A stretch of 64,000 bases of DNA from positions 1 to 64,000 of the forward strand of contig NZ_JANJOU010000014.1 of the NCBI RefSeq assembly GCF_024594815.1. The letters are read 5' to 3'. Under the pieces are notes generated by a model that ran no database searches, was not told the origin of the DNA, and worked only from the letters and a program-made list of their open reading frames with translations. Source of the stretch: Roseomonas populi (lineage in GTDB: Bacteria; Pseudomonadota; Alphaproteobacteria; Acetobacterales; Acetobacteraceae). A program made the position numbers and the translations under genes. This document shows, in pieces, positions 43,933-51,570 of the stretch. Positions within the stretch are counted from its first letter, which is position 1, and every line of letters starts with the position of its first letter.

Positions 43933-44534
43933 TGACCCGCCCCGGCATGACGCTGGTGGAGACGCTGGTCGGGCTGGTGGTGCTCGGGCTGGTGGCCGCG
44001 CTCGGGCTCTCGACGCTGAACCTCATCGGGCAGGCCGGCAAGGTCGCGGCCGCGGACCAGGGCGCGCTGGCCGCCGTGCAGGATCTCCTGCGCCTGCGCC
44101 TGGTCGGCGCGATGCCGCTCATCGGTATCGGGCCGGGGGGCCAGCCCGCCGTGCTGTTCCAGGGCAACCCCGACCGCGTGGCCTTCGTCACGGAGCTGCC
44201 CGCCCGCTTCGGGGTGGCCGGCCCCGCGCTCGTGGAGGTGCGGCGGGAGGAGGAGGGCCTGCGCCTGCTCTGGCGGCCCCTCACGGGCCACGCGGGCGGC
44301 GAGGGCCTGCAGGGGCGCCTCCTGATCGACCGTGCCGCGGAGCTGCGGCTCCGCTACTTCGGCACCCCCCGCGGACCGGAGGCGCCCGCCTGGCGCGACC
44401 TCTGGTCCGATGCCGCGCGGCTTCCGGCGGCGATCGAGATGCGGGTGTCCTTTGCGAATGACGACACACGGCGATGGCCGCCCATGATCGTGGCGCCACG
44501 CCTGGCAAGCCTGAGGGAGGAGCGCGCGGAATGA
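43929..44534 (+). CDS. gspJ: Type II secretion minor pseudopilin GspJ
   Basis: The 201-residue pseudopilin shows the site TRPGMTLVETLVGLVVLGLVAALG and a C-terminal domain with VAFVTELPARFG and ELRLRYFG. Two adjacent ATG codons (43929, 43932) overlap the gspI stop. The gene ends by overlapping the gspL ATG, extending the chain of coupled genes. Confidence 0.86.
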   Translation: MMTRPGMTLVETLVGLVVLGLVAALGLSTLNLIGQAGKVAAADQGALAAVQDLLRLRLVGAMPLIGIGPGGQPAVLFQGNPDRVAFVTELPARFGVAGPALVEVRREEEGLRLLWRPLTGHAGGEGLQGRLLIDRAAELRLRYFGTPRGPEAPAWRDLWSDAARLPAAIEMRVSFANDDTRRWPPMIVAPRLASLREERAE

Positions 44535-45628
44535 CGGCTCTGACAAGTCTCTCTTCGGCTCGCGCCCACGGCTCCGAGTTCCTGAAGTGGTGGCGCAGCG
44601 AGCTCTCGGACATGGTGCCCGCCCGCATCAAGGGTCACGGCCCGAGCCTCCTGCTCGACCTGCGCGAGGGGCAGCCCTTCCTCGCGAGGGCGACACGCCA
44701 GGGCTGGCGCCGCATCGCGGATTTCCCGCCGCAGGAGGGATCCGCCGGCCGGAGCCGCGGCCTGCGCGCCCTCGCCTCGGAGGACAGCCTCGTCGTCGCG
44801 GTGCCGTCCTCCTGGATGCTGCGCCGGACGCTGCTGCTTCCCGCGATGGCCGAGTCCCGGCTGAACGCGGTGCTGGACTTCGAGATCGAGCAGCACGTGC
44901 CCTTCGCCGCGAGCGAGGTGGTGTGGGCCGCGCGCATCCTCCGGCGCCTGCCCGAGGCGCAGCGGATCGAGGTGGAGGTGGCCGTGCTGCCGCGGAGCCT
45001 CATCGCCTCCGTCGCCGCGGATGTCCGGGGCGTGGCGGGATCGGCTGCACTCGTCGCGCGGGTCGATCCGGCCGCCGAGTGGCCGGCCATTTCGCTGGAC
45101 AGGCTGGCGCCGCCGAAGCTGCGCTGGCGCCGCCCCGCCGAGGCGTGCCTCATGGGGGTCATCCTGCTCCTCGGGCTGCAGTTCGCGCAGGCCGGGCTGC
45201 GCCAGCAGGAGAGTGCGGTTGCGGCCATCGAGGCGCGCGCGGCCAGCGCGCGCAAGGTGGCGGAGCAGGTCCTCGCGCTGGACTCCGACACGGCGGCCCT
45301 GCGCGCGCGCCTGGCAGCCGCCTCGCAGCTGCGCGGTGAGCGCCCCGCCAGCGTCGCGGTGGTGGAGGAGCTGGCGCAGCTCCTTCCGGACGATGTCTGG
45401 CTGTCCGAGCTTCGGCTCACCGGCGACCAGCTCATCGTCTCCGGCTTCGCGGCGCGCTCGGACACGCTGCTCGAGCTGCTCGACACTTCCTCCATCTTCA
45501 AGGAGGTCCGCTTCGCGGCGCCCGTGACACGCGCCCAGCGCGAGGTGGCGGACCGCTTCCAGATCGGGCTGCGGGTCGTGCCGGCCCCGGTGCCCCAGCG
45601 CCTCGCAGGGCGGGAGCCGTCCGGATGA
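44531..45628 (+). CDS. gspL: Type II secretion platform protein GspL (with PilN-like part)
   Basis: The 365-residue protein has a cytoplasmic actin-like N-terminal half (LLLDLREGQPFLARA, VAVPSSWMLRRTLLLPA, FEIEQHVPFAASEVVW). One transmembrane helix near residues 205-225 (EACLMGVILLLGLQFAQAGL) and a periplasmic ferredoxin-like PilN-type domain (VAVVEELAQLLPDDVWLSELRL) follow. GspL links GspE to GspM and the pseudopilus. Confidence 0.88.
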   Translation: MTALTSLSSARAHGSEFLKWWRSELSDMVPARIKGHGPSLLLDLREGQPFLARATRQGWRRIADFPPQEGSAGRSRGLRALASEDSLVVAVPSSWMLRRTLLLPAMAESRLNAVLDFEIEQHVPFAASEVVWAARILRRLPEAQRIEVEVAVLPRSLIASVAADVRGVAGSAALVARVDPAAEWPAISLDRLAPPKLRWRRPAEACLMGVILLLGLQFAQAGLRQQESAVAAIEARAASARKVAEQVLALDSDTAALRARLAAASQLRGERPASVAVVEELAQLLPDDVWLSELRLTGDQLIVSGFAARSDTLLELLDTSSIFKEVRFAAPVTRAQREVADRFQIGLRVVPAPVPQRLAGREPSG

Positions 45629-46185
45629 TGAACCTCTCTAAGCCGGTCCGCCGGCTGGTCGCCCTGGCCCTGCTGGCGCTCATTCCCGCCGTGGCGTGGC
45701 TGTTCGTCGTGGTGCCGTGGCTGGACGCCCGCGCGGAACTCTCCGCGCGTGCCGAGAACGCGATGGCGGTCGCTGCCCGATCCATGAGCGTGGCGGCAAG
45801 GGAGCCCGCGCTCCTCGCCGAGGCGGCAGCCCTCCGGCAGGCCCTGTCCGGCGTCACCGACCTTTCCGGCGGCAGCTACGCGCTGGCCGGGGCGGAGCTG
45901 CAGCGGCGGCTGCGAGAGGCGGCCGGCCGCCATCGGGGAACGATCAACAGCATCGAGACGCTCCCCGAGGGACGCGGCGACGGCGGCAAGGGGCGGGTCG
46001 GCGTGCGGGCCCGCCTGCAGACCGACCCTGAGGGCCTGCAGAACCTGCTGGCCGAGCTGGAGACCGGCAAGGCGCTGCTGCAGGTGCAGACCCTGACCCT
46101 GACCACGGCGGGGAACGGCCCCAACCGGCCCCTCGACGTGCAGATCGAACTCTTCGGCACCCGGCGAGAGGAGACACCTCGATGA
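45625..46185 (+). CDS. gspM: Type II secretion platform protein GspM
   Basis: The 186-residue bitopic protein has a short cytoplasmic start, one transmembrane helix (LVALALLALIPAVAWLFVVVPWL) and a coiled-coil plus ferredoxin-like periplasmic domain (ELQRRLREAAGRHRG, GLQNLLAELETGKALLQVQTLTL). It overlaps gspL and the following gene by ATGA junctions. Confidence 0.86.
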   Translation: MMNLSKPVRRLVALALLALIPAVAWLFVVVPWLDARAELSARAENAMAVAARSMSVAAREPALLAEAAALRQALSGVTDLSGGSYALAGAELQRRLREAAGRHRGTINSIETLPEGRGDGGKGRVGVRARLQTDPEGLQNLLAELETGKALLQVQTLTLTTAGNGPNRPLDVQIELFGTRREETPR

Positions 46186-46670
46186 TGCTCCGCCTTCCGC
46201 TCCTGGCGGCGGCCTGCCTCGGCCTCGGCTACCTCTCCACGCGCGAGCAGGCCGTGACCCTGCCGTCGCTCCCCGCCATCGGTCAGGCTGCGACCACCGG
46301 AGCCGTCTCCGGGATCGCCATCGTGCCGCCACCCGATCCCCCCGCCGGCCCCTGGTCCGAGCAGAGCGAACGCCCGCTCTTCTCCATGGGGCGCCGGCCT
46401 CCGGCGAAGGCCGCGCCGGAGGTCGCCGAACAGCCGGAGGAGGCACCGCCGCCCACGGCCGCATCGGGCGTGATCGTCCGCGCGGAAAGCTCCCTCGCGC
46501 TGCTCCGCCTTGCCGACGGCCGGCTCATGCGGGTCGCCGTGGGCGACCAGGTGGATGGCTGGCAGGTGGAGCGGATCTCCGGGGAGGGTGTGGAACTGAT
46601 GCGCGGCACGCGATCCCTGTCGCTCGGCGCGCGCGTGCCTTCGGCGGTGGGGGTCGTGCGCAGCAACTAG
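46182..46670 (+). CDS. GspC/GspN-like inner-membrane T2SS component (HR-type domain)
   Basis: This 162-residue protein has one N-terminal transmembrane helix (LRLPLLAAACLGLGYL), a Pro-rich linker with a SERPLFSMGRRPP motif like the RPLF of GspC and PilP, and a small beta domain. That domain (VIVRAESSLALLRLADGRLMRVAVGDQVDGWQVERI) resembles the homology region that contacts GspD. There is no PDZ domain. By elimination it fills the GspC or short GspN place, and it ends the plus arm. The next 243 bases show no gene. Confidence 0.75.
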   Translation: MMLRLPLLAAACLGLGYLSTREQAVTLPSLPAIGQAATTGAVSGIAIVPPPDPPAGPWSEQSERPLFSMGRRPPAKAAPEVAEQPEEAPPPTAASGVIVRAESSLALLRLADGRLMRVAVGDQVDGWQVERISGEGVELMRGTRSLSLGARVPSAVGVVRSN

Positions 46671-46913
46671 GACGGCAGGCCGATCGGGAGGCGCAGGACG
46701 CGCCGGGACGATGCCGGCATAGGGTCGCATGGCCAGGTGGCCCGCCCCTGCGGCTCGGCGGCCCGGGCGATTGGGCCTGCCAGGGCAGCCCTCCCGACGA
46801 CGCTGTTGCTTTCCGGCCGCGCTCACGCGCCATTCGGATCAGGAGACGAGAAGCGCGCGCGAAAACCTGCATCCTGCGCCAGAATATCCGAAACGACTTC
46901 GGAATTGTCGCGC

Positions 46914-47894
46914 ATGAAGCATGAAGCGTCGCTCGCCCTTGCCGCCGCGCTCCTGCTCGTCGTTCTCACAGCATGGCCGGGACGGCCGGGCGCGCAGCCG
47001 GCCCAGGATCCAGGGCGGCAGGATGACTGGACGACGTGCCGCCAGGCGATCGCCGCCGCCGAGCCGGCCTCCGGCATTCCCGTGGGCGTGCTCGGCGCCA
47101 TCGCGCTCGTGGAGAGCGGCGGGCGGGACCCGCGCACCGGCCGTGCCGAACCCTGGCCCTGGTCCTACAACGCGGAGGGTGCCGGCCGCGCCGCGCCAAG
47201 CAAGGCGGCAGCCATCAACGAGGTGTCGGCGCTGCTCCGCCGCGGCATGCGCTCCATCGATGTCGGCTGCATGCAGGTGAACCTGCTTCACCATCCGAAT
47301 GCCTTCGCCAGCCTCGACCAGGCCTTCGACCCGCAGGCGAACCTGGCCTATGCCATCCGCTTCCTGCTGCAGCTGCACGCCCGCACGGGGGATTGGGAAC
47401 AGGCCATAGCACGCTACCATTCGGCCGAGCCGGAGCGCGGCGGGGCTTATAGCCGCAAGGTCGCCCTGGCCCGGAGCGAGCCGGGCGGAACGAGGAGCCT
47501 TCCCGCGCCGCAAATGCCGACACTGACGCCGACGCCGACGAGAACCGCGAACGTCCTGCGAGGTGTCCTGACGGCGGGCCTCGACAGGGCGGAGGCACAA
47601 CGGCTGGAGCGGCACCTCATGGCCGAGAACGATCTCGGTTCGATCCGCCTGCTCAGCGCCGTCAATCCCGCCGCGGCCGTGCAGGCCCTGAGCGACAGCC
47701 GCCAGTACAGGGGGCTGACGCAGGAGCAGCGGGCTGCGATGGCGTCCCTGGCCGCCCAGCGGCTGGAACTGGAGCAGATCCGCATGCGCGCCCGGTCCGG
47801 CCTCATGCGGGCCGAAGGCGGCGCCGGCTTCCGCACCCTCTCTTCCGCCCGCAATGTCGCCCTCGTGGCATCGCCGATGGCCGGCGCGCGGTAA
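46914..47894 (+). CDS. Lytic transglycosylase (SLT domain)
   Basis: This 326-residue exported protein has a signal peptide and a lysozyme-like SLT domain. The likely catalytic Glu is in IALVESGGRDP, followed by SIDVGCMQVNLLHHP and NLAYAIRFLLQLHARTGDW..ARYHSAEP. The C-terminal half is an Ala/Arg/Gln-rich helical region without a known domain. It cleaves peptidoglycan. Its position right after the T2SS arm suggests it opens the wall for the secretion machine, though it has its own upstream gap and a weak ribosome-binding site. Confidence 0.85.
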   Translation: MKHEASLALAAALLLVVLTAWPGRPGAQPAQDPGRQDDWTTCRQAIAAAEPASGIPVGVLGAIALVESGGRDPRTGRAEPWPWSYNAEGAGRAAPSKAAAINEVSALLRRGMRSIDVGCMQVNLLHHPNAFASLDQAFDPQANLAYAIRFLLQLHARTGDWEQAIARYHSAEPERGGAYSRKVALARSEPGGTRSLPAPQMPTLTPTPTRTANVLRGVLTAGLDRAEAQRLERHLMAENDLGSIRLLSAVNPAAAVQALSDSRQYRGLTQEQRAAMASLAAQRLELEQIRMRARSGLMRAEGGAGFRTLSSARNVALVASPMAGAR

Positions 47895-47999
47895 CGGGCC
47901 CGTGCCGCTGCGCCCCGAGGAGATGCCCGGCATCTTCCGGCGCTTCCGGCCGCCGGTGCCACCGCGTCATCTCCTGGCCACAGGGCACGGCCCTGCCGT

Positions 48000-48614
48000 T
48001 CAGAGCGCCGCCAGCCAGTCCCGGGTGAGGGCCACGTCCATCTGGGACAGGCCGTGCCCCAGCGGCAGCGCGTGGTGCTTCACCGACGCGCCCGCGGCCT
48101 GGAGAATCCCCGCCAGCCGCTCGCTGTTCGCGGCGGGCACGATGGGGTCGGCGGCGCCGGAGAGCAGCAGGGCCTTCGTCCCCTCCAGCCGGGCCGCCGG
48201 GGGCTCGGCATAGGGCACCATCGCCCGCAGCAGCGCCGCGCCCCGCAGCAGGCCGGGATGGCGCAGCAGCAGGCTGGCCGCGACATTCGCCCCGTTCGAG
48301 AAGCCGAGCGCGACCGGCGCGGCGATGCCATGGCGGGCCTGCGCGTCCCGGATGAAGGCCGCCAGGTCGTCCGTGCGGCGGCGCAGGTCGTCCTCGTCGA
48401 ACACCCCCTCCGACAGGCGGCGGAAGAAGCGGGGCATCCCGTTCTCCAGCACCTGCCCGCGCGGGGAGAGGAGCGCCGCGCCGGGCGCGACCATGCGGCC
48501 GAGCGGCAGCAGGTCGCTCTCGTTGCCGCCCGTGCCGTGCAGCAGCAGCACGGGCGGCCGGGCAGGATCGGTGCCGGGCTCGAAGACGTGGATGAAGTCC
48601 GTGGTGGCGCTCAT
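48000..48614 (-). CDS. MhqD-like carboxylesterase (alpha/beta hydrolase)
   Basis: The 204-residue serine hydrolase has the oxyanion segment LLLHGTGGNE, nucleophile Ser106 in GFSNG, the Asp in SGAADPIVP and the His in PLGHGLSQ. It matches the phospholipase/carboxylesterase family member MhqD, found with hydroquinone dioxygenases in quinone-stress operons. It follows the MhqO-like gene by 47 bases on the same strand. Confidence 0.88.
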   Translation of the reverse strand: MSATTDFIHVFEPGTDPARPPVLLLHGTGGNESDLLPLGRMVAPGAALLSPRGQVLENGMPRFFRRLSEGVFDEDDLRRRTDDLAAFIRDAQARHGIAAPVALGFSNGANVAASLLLRHPGLLRGAALLRAMVPYAEPPAARLEGTKALLLSGAADPIVPAANSERLAGILQAAGASVKHHALPLGHGLSQMDVALTRDWLAAL

Positions 48615-48661
48615 GGCCGTGCCTCCTGGGCCGCGCCGGGGCGCGGCCCGCATGGGGGATG

Positions 48662-49585
48662 TCAGGCGAGGACGGGCAGCGCCGCCTCGATCGCGGCGCG
48701 GTGCCCCTCGAGGAACTTCGGCAGCTTCAGCGCGCCGCCGAGGCTCTCGGCCGGCTCGTCCACGGCGAAGCCGGGGATGTCCGTCGCGATCTCGAACAGC
48801 ACGTGGCCGGGCTCGCGGAAGTAGACGGAGCGGAAGTAATCGCGGTTCTTCTGCTCCGTGGTGTGCAGGCCGTGATTCTCCGCCAGCTTGCGCACCATCT
48901 CCATCTCCGCCGCGTCGTCCGCCGCGCGGAAGGCGAGGTGATGGACGGAGCCGCGCCCGAGCCGCGCCGGCAGGAAGCCGCCGACCGCCTGCAGGTCCAC
49001 GATGCCGCCGATGGCCGTGCCATCCACCGCGTAGCGCGTGACGTTCCCCTCCTTCGCCACCTCGCGGAAGCCGAACACGTCCGTCAGGATCGCGCCCGTG
49101 CGCTCGGTGCGGTCCAGCATCAGGGACACGCTGTGGAAGCCGCGGACGGCATGCTCCACCGGCACCTCGCCATTGTCCCAGGCGGGCTCGGCCTCGATGC
49201 CGGGGATGCCGACAAGGGCCAGGCGCAGGCCGTCCGGGTCGCGGAAGGTCAGCACGGTCTCCCCGAAGCGCGTCGCGCGCTCCAACCCGTGGTTCACCAG
49301 CCGCGCCGTCCAGTACCCGATCGCGGCCTGCGGGATGCGGAACACCGTCTCCTGCAGCTCGCCCGCGCCGGCCCGGCCGGGGGCGGCGTGCTCCCAGGGG
49401 AAGAAGGTGAGGATCGTGCCGGGGCTGCCGGCCGCGTCGCCGTAGTAGAAGTGGTAGGCGCCGGGATCGTCGAAGTTGACGGTCTTCTTCACCAGCCGCA
49501 GCCCGAGGGCGCGGGTGTAGAAGTCTAGGTTCCGCTGCGCCTGCCCGGCAATGGCGGTGACGTGGTGGATGCCGTTGGTCGCCAT
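48662..49585 (-). CDS. MhqO-like ring-cleaving dioxygenase (VOC family)
   Basis: The 307-residue protein has two vicinal-oxygen-chelate modules. The first begins IHHVTAIAGQAQRNLDFYTRALG. The second has VHHLAFRAADDAAEMEM and the metal ligand near PGHVLFEIATDIPGF. The metal-binding His/Glu pattern (His8, the VHH pair and the Glu of FEIATD) fits extradiol-type hydroquinone dioxygenases. It probably opens quinone rings, paired with the esterase downstream. Confidence 0.88.
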   Translation of the reverse strand: MATNGIHHVTAIAGQAQRNLDFYTRALGLRLVKKTVNFDDPGAYHFYYGDAAGSPGTILTFFPWEHAAPGRAGAGELQETVFRIPQAAIGYWTARLVNHGLERATRFGETVLTFRDPDGLRLALVGIPGIEAEPAWDNGEVPVEHAVRGFHSVSLMLDRTERTGAILTDVFGFREVAKEGNVTRYAVDGTAIGGIVDLQAVGGFLPARLGRGSVHHLAFRAADDAAEMEMVRKLAENHGLHTTEQKNRDYFRSVYFREPGHVLFEIATDIPGFAVDEPAESLGGALKLPKFLEGHRAAIEAALPVLA

Positions 49586-49671
49586 GATGGCTGCTCCTGT
49601 GGGGTGGAGCCCCTGCGGCTCCGCTGGCCCCACAATTGTGCAGGCCGGGGCCGGATGGACAGGGCAAACCG

Positions 49672-49687
49672 ATTGCACTCACGCAAT
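49672..49687. promoter_or_regulatory. Candidate LysR operator in the divergent gap
   Basis: An inverted repeat ATTGC-ACTCAC-GCAAT contains the T-N11-A core typical of LysR-type operators. It lies in the 188-base gap between the MhqO-like gene and the DoxX gene, next to a LysR gene. A second dyad CACAATTGTG is at 49631-49640. Confidence 0.5.
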
Positions 49688-49773
49688 CCCGCCATTGCCG
49701 GATGCGGAATAGTGTTGCACCCGAACGCCAGCCACCTTGCGGCGCAGTCAACCCGTCGCAACGGAGATTCCCG

Positions 49774-50205
49774 ATGACCGACCCTCGTTTCGCCCCTTAC
49801 GCCCTCACCCTGCTGCGCCTCTCGCTCGGCGTGATGTTCATCGCCCATGCCTGGCTGAAGGTGGCGGTTTTCACCGTGCCGGGCTTCGCCGGCTTCATGG
49901 CGCAGGCCGGCTTCCCGCCCAGCCTCGCCCTGCCCGTCATCGTGGCGGAGGCCCTGGGCGGCGTTGCGCTGATCCTCGGCCTCTACGCCCGCGCCGTCTC
50001 CGTCGTGCTGCTGCCGGTGCTGGCCGGCGCGCTGATGGTGCATGCCGGCAATGGCTGGGTGTTCAACGCGCCGAACGGCGGCTGGGAATACCCGGCCTTC
50101 CTGATCGTCGGCGCCCTGGTGCAGGCCCTGGCCGGAGACGGCGCGCTGGCGCTCCGTGCGACGCCCGTGCCCGCCTCCCGCCCGGCCCTCGCCGCTGCCG
50201 CCTGA
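49774..50205 (+). CDS. DoxX-family membrane protein (MhqP-like)
   Basis: The 143-residue protein has four hydrophobic segments. The DoxX features are LLRLSLGVMFIAHAWLKV, AQAGFPPSLALPVIVAEALGG and a C-terminal GGWEYPAFLIVGALVQAL. DoxX proteins accompany quinone- and thiol-stress enzymes (MhqP in Bacillus mhqNOP). It is divergent from the MhqO-like gene and upstream of the LysR gene. Confidence 0.88.
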   Translation: MTDPRFAPYALTLLRLSLGVMFIAHAWLKVAVFTVPGFAGFMAQAGFPPSLALPVIVAEALGGVALILGLYARAVSVVLLPVLAGALMVHAGNGWVFNAPNGGWEYPAFLIVGALVQALAGDGALALRATPVPASRPALAAAA

Positions 50206-50280
50206 ACGGCCTAGCATTGGCGCCCCCTGCCGGCGGCACGGCTCCCCGTGCCGCCGGCTTCGTGCGTCAGGACCATCGCC

Positions 50281-51201
50281 GTGAAGGAACCCGCCCGAAC
50301 CCTCGCCTGGGACGACTTCCGCCTGATCGACGCGGTGGCGGCCACGCGCAACCTGCCCGCCGCCGCGGTACGGCTGGGCCTGGACCACTCCACCGTCTTC
50401 CGTCGCCTCAAGGCGATTGAGGCGACGCTCGGCCAGGCGCTCTTCGAGCGCCATCGCAGCGGCTACGCGCTGACGCCGGCGGGCGAGGAGATGGCAGCCC
50501 TCGCGGCGCGGGTGGACGAGGACATCACCACCGTCACGCGCCGCCTGGCGGGCCAGGACGTCGCGCCCTCCGGCGAGGTGCGGATCGCCACCAGCGACAG
50601 CCTGCTCTCGGATCTCCTGATGCCGATGCTCGCCGGCTTCCGCGCGGCGAACCCGGCAATCCGGCTGGACATCGTCACCGGCAATGCCGCGCTGAACCTC
50701 TCACGCCGCGACGCGGACGTGGCGGTGCGCGCGACGGACAGCCCGCCGGACGCGCTGGTCGGCCGCCGCGCCGCGCGCATCGCCTGGGCCCTCTACGGCG
50801 CGGCCGGGGCGGAGCACCCGCCGGACCCGGCGGAAAGCGCGCGCTGGGTTTGCCTCGGCGACAACCTGTCGGGGCTGAGGGTGGTGCGCTTCGCCCAGGC
50901 CGCCGTCGCCCCCGGGCGGCTGGCCGCGCGCTTCGACACGGTGCTCGGCCTGGCCCACGCGGTGGCTGCGGGGATCGGGGTGGGGCACCTGCCCTGCTTC
51001 CTCGGGGATTCCTGGCCGGGCCTCACCCGCCTCGCGCCACCCGACCCGGCCTACGCCTCCGACCTCTGGCTCCTCACCCACCCCGACCTGCGGCACACGC
51101 CGCGCGTGCGCGCACTGCTGGACCACCTCGCCGCGGCGGTCGCGGCGAGACGCACCCTCATCGAAGGCGGAGCACCACGCGACACTAGCCCCGGAACATG
51201 A
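50281..51201 (+). CDS. LysR-family transcriptional regulator
   Basis: The 306-residue protein has a winged-helix N-terminus (DFRLIDAVAATRNLPAAAVRLGLDHSTVFRRLKAIEATLG) and an effector-binding domain from about residue 90 (GEVRIATSDSLLSDLLMPML). The start is GTG at 50281. Its closeness to the DoxX and MhqO-like genes and to the operator-like dyad at 49672 suggests it controls this quinone-stress group. The inducer is unknown. Confidence 0.88.
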   Translation: MKEPARTLAWDDFRLIDAVAATRNLPAAAVRLGLDHSTVFRRLKAIEATLGQALFERHRSGYALTPAGEEMAALAARVDEDITTVTRRLAGQDVAPSGEVRIATSDSLLSDLLMPMLAGFRAANPAIRLDIVTGNAALNLSRRDADVAVRATDSPPDALVGRRAARIAWALYGAAGAEHPPDPAESARWVCLGDNLSGLRVVRFAQAAVAPGRLAARFDTVLGLAHAVAAGIGVGHLPCFLGDSWPGLTRLAPPDPAYASDLWLLTHPDLRHTPRVRALLDHLAAAVAARRTLIEGGAPRDTSPGT

Positions 51202-51308
51202 GGCGTGACGTGCGGGGGCTGGATCTCGGCACCGGCGCAAAGCCCTCCGCCGGATTCCCGGATTCAGGCTGAGCGCCGTCTTTTGGTCTGATCCTCTGGC
51301 GCTGGTCT

Positions 51309-51564
51309 GTCCCAGGGAGAGAAAGAAGGAATTCTTCCTCTCCCTGGACCCCTCTCCATCATCTTTTTCTACCAGCTGGTCTGGGCTTCGCTGGCGGTGC
51401 GCCTCGGCCGGTGGAGCCGAGGCGACTGCAGGGGCAGGATCGGGCTCCTCGCCCGGAACCTGATTTTGGGTCAGGCCTGCAGCAGTCCGATGCAGGTCCA
51501 GAGACTTCTGGCCCGGGACAAGCGCTTTGCGTTTGCCCGGGAGTTCAGGGGGCGGCGCCCCCTG
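51309..51564 (+). repeat. Family A intergenic hairpin element, copy 3
   Basis: The outer stem CCAGGGAGAGAAAGAA/TTCTTCCTCTCCCTGG (51312-51327 with 51332-51347) has one mismatch. It carries a compensated G-C to A-T change relative to the other two copies. The GCCTCGGCCG-GTG-GAGCCGAGGC dyad (51401-51423), the GATGCAGGTCCAG block and a closing stem CAGGGGGC-GGC-GCCCCCTG (51546-51564) follow. It sits between the convergent LysR and glgX genes, the closing stem six bases from the glgX stop. No gene is seen in 51202-51570. Confidence 0.88.
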
Positions 51565-51570
51565 CTAGTC

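Noticed and set aside
48615-49751. One continuous 583-codon frame covering the MhqD-like gene and the region upstream
   Set aside because: Only the last 204 codons are real; the rest is the wrong frame of the MhqO-like gene.
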